From NCBI GenBank assembly GCA_003527405.1, contig DPXH01000146.1, positions 2,529 to 19,000 on the forward strand: a stretch of 16,472 nt of DNA. The letters run 5' to 3'. This DNA is from Candidatus Sediminicultor tertius. Its GTDB lineage: Bacteria > Atribacterota > Phoenicimicrobiia > Phoenicimicrobiales > Phoenicimicrobiaceae. The number at the start of each line of letters is the position of its first letter. Within the stretch, counting starts at the first letter, position 1. The notes below the pieces were generated by a model, which worked only from the letters and a program-made list of their open reading frames with translations, was not told where the DNA came from and searched no databases. This document shows positions 6,149 to 11,977 of this stretch, piece after piece. The position numbers and the translations under genes were made by a program.

Positions 6149-7174
6149 ATGAAAGCTTTAGTCAAATACGGAAAAGGCGAAAATGATATAGAATTGAGAG
6201 AAATTCCCGAACCCATTCCTAAACCCAATGAAGTAAAAGTTAAAGTGGAGGCTACGGGAATCTGTGGAACCGATCTTTATGGTTATTCAGCCCTAAAACC
6301 TCCGGTGGTATTAGGACACGAAACCGCCGGGGTTGTGGTAAAAGTAGGGGAAGAAGTAAAAAATATAAAAGTAGGAGACAGGGTTACTGCCGAAACTACT
6401 GCCTATATCTGTGGCCAATGTAAATTTTGCCAGAGCAAAGATTATAATTTATGCATTCATCGTAAAGGGTTAGGATCCGCTGTTAACGGGGCATTTGCTG
6501 AATATTTTGTGATAAGAAAAGAAAGCATCCATCAAATTCCTCCTCATATTGATTTTAATTCGGCTTCTCTTTTCGAACCTTTATCTTGCGCTGTTCATGC
6601 AGTAATAGAAAAAGCTAATTTGTTATCCCATGAAACAGTTTTGGTGTTAGGACCGGGACCCCTCGGCTTGTTAACTGCTCAAATTGCTAAGTCTTTAGGA
6701 GCAAAAGTAATTATTTGTGGAATTGAAGGCGATGAAAAAAGATTATCTACCGCAAAAAAACTGGGAATTAATCAAATTTTTAATATAAAAAAGAAGGATA
6801 TTGAGAACTATTTGTCGAAATTAACAATAGGGCTTGGTGTAGATGTGGTTTTTGAATGTTCCGGTTCTGTTGAAGCTGTGGAGTACGGATTAAATCTTAT
6901 AAGGAAAGGGGGTAGATATATTCAGGAAGGAATTATCCACCAACCGATTCAGCTTAGATTTGATCAAATCTTATTTGACAAAGAACTGAGTATTATTGGT
7001 TCTCGTACCCAGAAACCTTCTTCCTGGGATAAGGCAATAAATCTGGTAAACGAAGGGAAGGTAAATTTAAAAGAATTGGTTAGTGATGTACTTCCCTTAA
7101 GTAAATGGAAAGAGGGTTTTAAGCGGGCAAAGAAAAAAAATTCTATTAAAATAGTTCTTCAGCCGGATAAGTAA
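6149..7174 (+). CDS. Zinc-dependent alcohol/polyol dehydrogenase (second MDR family enzyme)
   Basis: A 341-aa MDR dehydrogenase in the sorbitol/galactitol/threonine dehydrogenase group. Catalytic zinc ligands: Cys39 in TGICGTDLYGY and His57-Glu58 in LGHETAG. Structural zinc: C88, C91, C94 and C102. Glu143 lies in LFEPLSC, and the Rossmann loop GPGPLG at residues 168-173. After beta-2 the sequence is VIICGIEGDEKRL. The usual acidic residue at the strand end is missing here, unlike the first dehydrogenase, so the cofactor preference may differ. The ATG has AAAAGGA just upstream with normal spacing. It matches the gene at 4680 in length and fold, but they look like distant family members rather than a recent duplication. 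The leader contains a perfect TTGACA at 6022-6027. The substrate is not deducible. Confidence 0.92.
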   Translation: MKALVKYGKGENDIELREIPEPIPKPNEVKVKVEATGICGTDLYGYSALKPPVVLGHETAGVVVKVGEEVKNIKVGDRVTAETTAYICGQCKFCQSKDYNLCIHRKGLGSAVNGAFAEYFVIRKESIHQIPPHIDFNSASLFEPLSCAVHAVIEKANLLSHETVLVLGPGPLGLLTAQIAKSLGAKVIICGIEGDEKRLSTAKKLGINQIFNIKKKDIENYLSKLTIGLGVDVVFECSGSVEAVEYGLNLIRKGGRYIQEGIIHQPIQLRFDQILFDKELSIIGSRTQKPSSWDKAINLVNEGKVNLKELVSDVLPLSKWKEGFKRAKKKNSIKIVLQPDK

Positions 7175-7239
7175 TATTAGAAAAAATTTCAATAACCTGA
7201 TAAGCGCTGAGATTATTAGTTAGTATCGCTTTTCCATTT

Positions 7240-7365
7240 AGTCGTTAGTGAATAAACTTAGTGTGAGGCGTACAGCGTTTAGCGTATAGGTGCGGGTAAA
7301 TAAGCGTAAGAACAATACAAAATACAAGATAAATTAGTTAACCGGTTTTCTGGTTAGCTAGTTAG
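7240..7365. repeat. Long degenerate heptamer array (18 units in phase)
   Basis: The array starts with AGTCGTT AGTGAAT (7240-7253), shared with 1496-1509. It continues through three units starting GCGT at 7268, 7275 and 7282 (GCGTACA, GCGTTTA, GCGTATA), then AGCGTAA at 7303, ACAAAAT at 7317, ACAAGAT at 7324, GGTTAGC at 7352 and TAGTTAG at 7359, all on one 7-bp phase. It occupies the spacer between the second dehydrogenase and the thioesterase gene. Confidence 0.65.
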
Positions 7366-7417
7366 TTTGTTTAATGCTGATACTTTATTAGTTAATTAAT
7401 CAGCTAACCAAGTAACC
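7344..7417. repeat. Large imperfect inverted repeat before the thioesterase gene
   Basis: The 16 bases at 7344-7359 and the reverse complement of 7402-7417 match at 14 positions, including the perfect arm TGGTTAGCT/AGCTAACCA. The left arm resembles the block at 5743-5774 (TTAGTTACCGG..GGTTAGTTGG). No U-tract follows, so a terminator role is doubtful. Confidence 0.5.
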
Positions 7418-7462
7418 AACTAACGAATCAAGGTAAAATATAATTAGAAGGGGGAAGAAAAA

Positions 7463-7879
7463 ATGATAGAATTTAATCTTGAAAAAGGTTTAAAAGGAAT
7501 AGCTCAAACAACAGTGAATGAGGAAAATTCAGCAGAGAGATTTGCCAAACCTATGCCACCTGCCTTTGCCACTCCTATGTTAGTATCTTTAATGGATTTA
7601 GCTGCCATAAATGCGGTGAAAAATAATCTTCCGGAGGGTTATATTTCAGTAGCTACAAAAATATCGATTACCCATTTAGCGGCTACACCTTTGGGTATGA
7701 CGGTCACTGCCGATGCGACTTTAATCGATGTTTTCCAAAATCGATTAACCTTTCAGGTGAACGCTTTTGATGAGGTGGAGAAGATAGGAGAAGGGACCGT
7801 AGAAAGGTATATTATAGATTTAGACAAATTTACCAAAAATATGTTGGCAAGGAAAAAACCACGAGAGGTTGATTTTTAA
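7463..7879 (+). CDS. Hotdog-fold acyl-CoA thioesterase, FlK-like
   Basis: A small (138 aa) single-hotdog thioesterase related to fluoroacetyl-CoA thioesterase FlK and its many uncharacterised homologues. It should hydrolyse a short acyl-CoA in the cytoplasm. From memory the FlK catalytic residues are Thr42, Glu50 and His76, with Arg120 nearby. The same spacing appears here as Thr37 (AFATPML), Asp45 (SLMDLAA), His71 (SITHLAATPLG) and Arg115 (GTVERYII), so the acid is Asp instead of Glu. GAAGGGGGA at 7447-7455 gives a good ribosome site. Its stop codon touches the TTG start of the nicotinamidase gene, so the two are almost certainly co-translated. The broad family also includes housekeeping enzymes that clear unwanted acyl-CoAs; fluoroacetate is not implied. 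Confidence 0.88.
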   Translation: MIEFNLEKGLKGIAQTTVNEENSAERFAKPMPPAFATPMLVSLMDLAAINAVKNNLPEGYISVATKISITHLAATPLGMTVTADATLIDVFQNRLTFQVNAFDEVEKIGEGTVERYIIDLDKFTKNMLARKKPREVDF

Positions 7880-8401
7880 TTGATTAAAAAAGCTTTATTA
7901 ATAATTGATATGCTCAATGATTTCATCAGAGAAAATGGAAAATTATATATAGGAAATGATGGAGGAAAAATTATTTCACCTATTCAAAAGGAACTGGAGA
8001 GATTCAGGGAAGGGAAAAAACCTGTATTCTATATATGCGATTGTCATCGACCGGATGATAAGGAATTTAATCTTTTTCCTCCACACTGCCTTTCCGGAAC
8101 TAAGGGAGCAAATATAATCGAAGAGTTAAAACCATCGAAAGATGATTTTATAATCCACAAAAGAAGATACAGCGGATTTTTTCAGACCGATTTAGATATT
8201 TCTTTAAGAGAAGAAGGGATTATAGAATTAGAGCTGGTAGGGGTATGTACTAATATCTGTGTTTTGTACACCGCTGCCAGTGCCAGGATGTTAGACTATA
8301 AAGTTACAGTTTTAAAAGATGCTGTGGCTTCCTTTGATCAAGGGGCACATGATTTTGCTTTGAAACAGATGAAAGATATTTTAGGTGTTGAAATTAGATA
8401 A
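7880..8401 (+). CDS. pncA: Nicotinamidase / isochorismatase-family cysteine hydrolase
   Basis: Hydrolyses nicotinamide to nicotinate for NAD salvage. The catalytic triad of the family is present: Asp10 (LLIIDMLNDF), Lys94 (IIHKRRYSGF) and Cys127 (GVCTNICVLYTA). A metal site typical of true nicotinamidases, and absent from isochorismatases, is also visible: Asp54 and His56 in ICDCHRPDD and His69 in FPPHCLSGTKG. The layout closely resembles Bacillus subtilis PncA as I recall it (LFPPH..GT.G, then TRYSAF, AGVCTDICVLHTA and AVASFNQ). Length is 173 aa. It starts with TTG immediately after the thioesterase stop, with GAGAGGT upstream inside that gene, indicating translational coupling. No later start preserves Asp10. 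Another ureido- or amide-type substrate remains possible. Confidence 0.88.
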   Translation: MIKKALLIIDMLNDFIRENGKLYIGNDGGKIISPIQKELERFREGKKPVFYICDCHRPDDKEFNLFPPHCLSGTKGANIIEELKPSKDDFIIHKRRYSGFFQTDLDISLREEGIIELELVGVCTNICVLYTAASARMLDYKVTVLKDAVASFDQGAHDFALKQMKDILGVEIR

Positions 8402-8475
8402 TAAATTCTATCTTAGCGGGGTAATTTGCAGCGGTAATCAAATGGATTAATAGATATGGATTGGAGTTAGAAGTA

Positions 8476-9381
8476 GTGGTAAAAGGAAAATTAAAAATAG
8501 GATTAGCTTTAGGAGGGGGTGGAGCCCGAGGCCTTGCCCACATAGGAGTATTAAAAGTTTTAGAAAGGGAAAATATTCCCATTGATTTAATCACCGGTAC
8601 CTCAATGGGGGCTATTATCGGAGGAGTATATGCCTTAAAAAAAGATATCTCCGCTATAGAAAAAATTGCCGAGAAATATTCTAAAATTAGTGAATTCAGT
8701 ATAGATTTATCTTTTAGCGAAAAAGAAAGAAAAGATAAGCCCTTCTTTCTAAAAAGAATGTCTGATTTTCTGAAAAGAGGTTATATACTTAATCTTGAAC
8801 TTAGAAGACAATATATTAATGAAGGAGAAGGGGTAAAAAAAATTATTAAAGATTTGGTAGACGACAGAGCTTTTACAGATACTAAAATTCCTTTTGCTGC
8901 AGTAGCTGCAGATTTAGTGAGCGGAGAAAAAGTAATTATAAGAAAAGGAAAATTGTTTGATGCGCTTTTGGCCAGTACTTCTATCCCGGGGATGTTTCCT
9001 CCGGTAATATTAGATAAGAAAATCTTAGTTGATGGAGGGATAGTCGATATAGTTCCAATAGAAACAGCTAAGTCGTTAGGGGCAAATTTTGTTATTGCGG
9101 TTAGCGTGAGCCAAACTATTAAAAAGAGGGCTGAATTTAATAATGCCGTAGAAATTCTTTTTCGCTCTGATTCTATTACATCTGCCGAATTAAGAAAATT
9201 GCAGTTATCTTTTGCTGATGTAGCAATTTCCCCCAAAGTAGGACGTTTTCATTGGTCTGATTTTTCTAAACCCGAACAATGCATTCGAGAAGGTGAAATA
9301 GCTGCTCAAAACGCTATTTCGGAAATAAAGGAAAAATTAAAGAGGGTGAAACCTGCCTGGTGGAAAAGATTATTTCAATGA
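8476..9381 (+). CDS. Patatin-like phospholipase (RssA/NTE-type)
   Basis: A Ser-Asp dyad lipid acyl hydrolase of about 301 aa. From GTG 8476: the oxyanion loop GGGGARGLAHIGVL directly after the first strand, nucleophile Ser43 in GTSMGAIIG, and Asp186 in the DGGIVDIVP motif. No signal peptide or membrane segment is visible, so it should be cytoplasmic or membrane-peripheral, acting on phospholipid or lysophospholipid. Start choice: GGAG at 8463-8466 lies 9 bp before GTG 8476. An in-frame TTG at 8461 (five residues longer) has no clear ribosome site. It follows pncA by 74 bp with no terminator seen. Its last 12 bp overlap the convergent FmdB-type gene. Confidence 0.9.
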   Translation: MVKGKLKIGLALGGGGARGLAHIGVLKVLERENIPIDLITGTSMGAIIGGVYALKKDISAIEKIAEKYSKISEFSIDLSFSEKERKDKPFFLKRMSDFLKRGYILNLELRRQYINEGEGVKKIIKDLVDDRAFTDTKIPFAAVAADLVSGEKVIIRKGKLFDALLASTSIPGMFPPVILDKKILVDGGIVDIVPIETAKSLGANFVIAVSVSQTIKKRAEFNNAVEILFRSDSITSAELRKLQLSFADVAISPKVGRFHWSDFSKPEQCIREGEIAAQNAISEIKEKLKRVKPAWWKRLFQ

Positions 9382-9678
9382 AATTTCTTTATCTTTCTTT
9401 TCTTTGGTTTTAGAGTCTGTCTTTTTGGGAATTTCTTTCTTTTCTTGCCCCTCTATTGAGGAAGTGGTTAATCTTTTCTTTTCCGACTTATAACTACTAT
9501 TTCGATTATCTGTACTATAATACCCACTACCCTTTAATATGAAGTTCCCATTTTTGCTTATTAATCTATAGACTTCTCCATCACAGCTTTGGCATTTTTT
9601 AATGGGTTTTGCGGTAATAGATTGGAATTTTTCAAAAACATTCCCGCATTTTTTACATTTATATTCATAAGTTGGCAT
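9370..9678 (-). CDS. FmdB-family zinc ribbon protein
   Basis: A 102-aa protein beginning MPTYEYKCKKCGNVFEKFQS, the standard opening of the FmdB/CxxC_CxxC_SSSS regulatory-type zinc ribbon family. Four cysteines (C8, C11, C29, C32) form the ribbon. The family tail motif FILKGSGYYSTDNR follows at residues ~46-59, then a Lys/Ser/Glu-rich disordered tail. It was first linked to regulation of the formamidase operon in Methylophilus, but family members are widespread and mostly of unknown role. It is the only confident minus-strand gene. AAGGGG precedes the ATG, and a near-consensus promoter lies upstream (9712-9739, minus). The 3' ends of this gene and the patatin gene overlap tail to tail by 12 bp. 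Confidence 0.92.
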   Translation of the reverse strand: MPTYEYKCKKCGNVFEKFQSITAKPIKKCQSCDGEVYRLISKNGNFILKGSGYYSTDNRNSSYKSEKKRLTTSSIEGQEKKEIPKKTDSKTKEKKDKEISLK

Positions 9679-9711
9679 AATCAGATTCCCCTTTTAAATT
9701 TCTAATTGTAT

Positions 9712-9739
9712 ATTTTAAACAAATTTATATTTTTGTCAA
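9712..9739 (-). promoter_or_regulatory. Sigma-70-type promoter for the FmdB-type gene
   Basis: On the minus strand, TTGACA (complement of 9734-9739) is followed after 16 bp by TAAAAT (complement of 9712-9717). The -35 box is a full consensus match and the -10 box matches at five of six positions. The start codon lies about 30 bp downstream. Confidence 0.6.
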
Positions 9740-10004
9740 GGATTCTTTTGTATTTCTTATATATTTCCTGCGAAAACAAGAATCTATTTCCTTTATGTGT
9801 TACTGAAAAGCAATCTTTTATTTTCCTTATTATTAGAAAAAGGATAATAGGTAGTAGTAGAAAAAATAATAAAAAATATATTATAAAAAAAAGGTTTTCA
9901 AAAATTATGCAGAATATTAATTATAAATTTATTTTTTTAAAAAGTGTCTTTGTTCTATTTAAACATCTCTACTTAAATAATTTAATTTAAAGGCAGTAGT
10001 GTAG

Positions 10005-10010
10005 TATAAT
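10005..10010 (+). promoter_or_regulatory. Candidate -10 box for the secreted DUF3352-like protein gene
   Basis: A perfect TATAAT lies 33 bp before the ATG. The region 17 bp upstream (TTAATT) is a poor -35 box, so the promoter is tentative. Confidence 0.35.
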
Positions 10011-10042
10011 CTAATAAAATAAATCAAAAAGGAGAAGTGATT

Positions 10043-11701
10043 ATGAGTAACAAATTTAAGGTTTTAGGTCTGATTGTAACCATATTTTTATTGCTTGCTT
10101 TTTTATTTAATTTTGCCTATGGGAATCCTTTATTAGAGGTAATCCCGGAAAAGGTTATCGGAGTTTTGGAACTAAAAGATGCAGAATTAATAGGAAATCT
10201 GTCTGAATTAGATTTAGCAGGCTTTTCACCTGAAATGAAAGAGGGAAGCGAAATAGAAAATTATAGAATGACCAGAGAAGAGATAAAAGAAGAACTGGGA
10301 TTTGATGTTTTAGACCCGTTATTTTTAGGGAATATCTTTTCCCGTGGCGCAATTTTCTCTTGTTTGGGAGTTTCTGTAGGAGGAGTCCCTGAAGTGTTGC
10401 TTGCCCTATCTCCTTCTGACAGTCGTGCTTTTACCAAATTTGTGGGGGCAATAGAGGCGAAAAAGGACTTAAAAGAAGAAGTATCAAATTATAAAGGTAT
10501 TGATATAGTGAGTATAATTCTTCCTGAAGAGGCAGATTTAGAACCCCTAGAGTCCATTTCTTACGCCTTTTTGGAGGATACCTTGATTATTGGAGGGAAT
10601 TTGTCACCGGTTAAAAAAGCTATAGAAGTATTTCGGGGGGAGAGTAATTCTCTTCTTGGAAATTCAGAATACCGAGAACAAAAAATAAAAACCGAAAAAA
10701 AAGTAGAATCTTCAAGTTTCTTTTTCTGTTTATTTGGCCAAGAACTCTACCAGGTGTTAGACGAATTAGCTGAAGTGGCTGAGGAAGAAGAATTAACTAA
10801 AACTTTACAGGATTCTCGGGATTCTTTAGAAGATATGGGTACTATAAGTGGAGTTGGCGGTTATCAGGAAAAACAGTTTAAAGCTTATATGGTTGCTCAA
10901 ATAGCGGAAAAATATGTAGATGTACTTAAAGAAGCAGATATAAGTAATCTACAGTCACTCTCTATGTTTCCTAAAAATACTTTCTTCTATCTTGGTGGTG
11001 TATTACCTTTTACCTGGGAAGAGATAAAGGAAGATTACATAAGTGAAGATATTCTACTTGATTTAGAAAAAAATGTTAAACAAGTTCAGGAAAAAAGTGG
11101 AGTTGACATCGAAAAAACTATTTATTCCTGGCCGGCAAAAGAATTTAGTTTAGGATTTTTTGATACTTCCGCAATTTTCCCTAAAGTGGGGTTGATAGCC
11201 GGATATTCTTCAGAAGGAAAACTTATTCAGAATCTTTATCCTACATTAGAAAATTTTGCTCCCATGATGGGCGGGGCGTTAATAGACAATCAATATGAGG
11301 GAATAAATTACAAAAGTCTGCCTAACCCAATGTTTCCCCTAGGATATGGAATTGTAGGGGATAGGTTTGTCTTATCCAGTGGCATAGCGAATATTATAGA
11401 TGCTCAAAAAGGAGATATGGCCACTTTGGATAAGCTGGAACCTATAAAATATATGCTTTCTTTTCCCAAGGTTTTTTCTTTATTGTATATAGATATGAAT
11501 TCTGTGAGTGAAATTGTAGGAAGATTTATGCAAATGGCAGTACAAGAGGTACCGGAAGGAGCAGAAGAGTCCGAAGAGGCAAAGAGAAAAGAATCTTTAG
11601 ATGCCGTATTAGAAGGGTTAAGCAGTCTTGAAAATATTTTATTCTGGGCAGGGATTGAAGAAGATTATTCATATTCCTGGCTAGAGATCAATTATAAATA
11701 A
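10043..11701 (+). CDS. Secreted or membrane-attached DUF3352-like protein
   Basis: A 552-aa protein with a Sec-type N-terminus: a short basic start (MSNKFK), a hydrophobic core (VLGLIVTIFLLLAFLFNF) and a plausible signal peptidase I site after AYG. The lipobox Cys is absent. The body resembles the DUF3352 family of exported proteins of unknown function. The clearest match is the pattern around residues ~165-205, where a strand like SYAFLEDTLIIGGNLSPVKK is followed by AIEVFRGESNSLLGNSEYRE. A similar order seems to recur in the second half (YGIVGDRFVLSSGIANIIDA), suggesting an internal duplication. The mature part is acidic, Glu-rich and lacks catalytic motifs I recognise. I chose ATG 10043 because AAGGAG (10029-10034) lies 8 bp upstream; GTG 10037 is too close to it. 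Function unknown. Confidence 0.75.
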   Translation: MSNKFKVLGLIVTIFLLLAFLFNFAYGNPLLEVIPEKVIGVLELKDAELIGNLSELDLAGFSPEMKEGSEIENYRMTREEIKEELGFDVLDPLFLGNIFSRGAIFSCLGVSVGGVPEVLLALSPSDSRAFTKFVGAIEAKKDLKEEVSNYKGIDIVSIILPEEADLEPLESISYAFLEDTLIIGGNLSPVKKAIEVFRGESNSLLGNSEYREQKIKTEKKVESSSFFFCLFGQELYQVLDELAEVAEEEELTKTLQDSRDSLEDMGTISGVGGYQEKQFKAYMVAQIAEKYVDVLKEADISNLQSLSMFPKNTFFYLGGVLPFTWEEIKEDYISEDILLDLEKNVKQVQEKSGVDIEKTIYSWPAKEFSLGFFDTSAIFPKVGLIAGYSSEGKLIQNLYPTLENFAPMMGGALIDNQYEGINYKSLPNPMFPLGYGIVGDRFVLSSGIANIIDAQKGDMATLDKLEPIKYMLSFPKVFSLLYIDMNSVSEIVGRFMQMAVQEVPEGAEESEEAKRKESLDAVLEGLSSLENILFWAGIEEDYSYSWLEINYK

Positions 11702-11758
11702 AAAATAGGAATAGGGCAAGAGATAGGCTGAATTTTAAGAAATTGTAATTCTTAAGGT

Positions 11759-11776
11759 TTATATGATAACATATAA
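11759..11776. repeat. Short inverted repeat upstream of the c-di-GMP riboswitch
   Basis: TTATATG (11759-11765) and CATATAA (11770-11776) are perfect 7-bp arms around ATAA. Size and position suit a dimeric regulator operator, but AT-rich palindromes arise easily by chance. Confidence 0.3.
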
Positions 11777-11855
11777 AAGCTATTTTAAAAATATATTTGA
11801 ATTAACTGCCCGGGTATATTGTTAATCTTTTTATGGTTAATTTAAATAAATATCT

Positions 11856-11951
11856 AAAAAAGTTGAAAAAGGCAAACTATCCGAAAGGACAGGACGCAAA
11901 GTTATGGGTCTAAAATATTTTATATTATGACAGCCAAACTACCAACTTTTT
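11856..11951 (+). promoter_or_regulatory. Cyclic-di-GMP-I (GEMM-I) riboswitch
   Basis: Core motifs appear in order: GGCAAA (11871-11876), a P2 hairpin capped by the GNRA loop GAAA (11883-11886), GGACGCAAAG (11892-11901), the tetraloop receptor GGGTCTAAAA (11906-11915), and GACAGCC (11929-11935). The alignment with the Vibrio Vc2 aptamer runs without gaps from the GGCAAA block to GCAAAG. The ligand-contacting G20 corresponds to G11871 and the intercalating A47 to A11898. G rather than A at position 20 points to c-di-GMP and not cGAMP. AAAAAGTTG (11857-11865) and CAACTTTTT (11943-11951) can close the aptamer, with further T-rich sequence up to 11960. The gene directly downstream makes and/or degrades c-di-GMP. 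Confidence 0.93.
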
Positions 11952-11977
11952 ATTTGTTTTAGGGGATGAGCAAACAA

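Larger units (their letters stand above)
9679..10042. other. Divergent AT-rich spacer
   Basis: This 364-bp spacer separates divergent genes and is extremely AT-rich with long A and T runs. It contains the minus-strand promoter of the FmdB-type gene and a -10-like box for the secreted protein. I see no supported gene; the one long plus-strand frame (9706-9990) lacks a ribosome site and any recognisable motif. Confidence 0.6.

Noticed and set aside
8781..9236. 151-codon minus-strand open frame inside the patatin gene
   Set aside because: Shadow of a gene with clear catalytic motifs on the other strand; no ribosome site or family resemblance.
9706..9990. 94-codon plus-strand open frame in the divergent spacer
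   Set aside because: TTG start without a ribosome site, composition of random AT-rich DNA (Ile, Phe, Lys, Leu, Asn runs), no motif, and it overlaps the FmdB-type gene's promoter.
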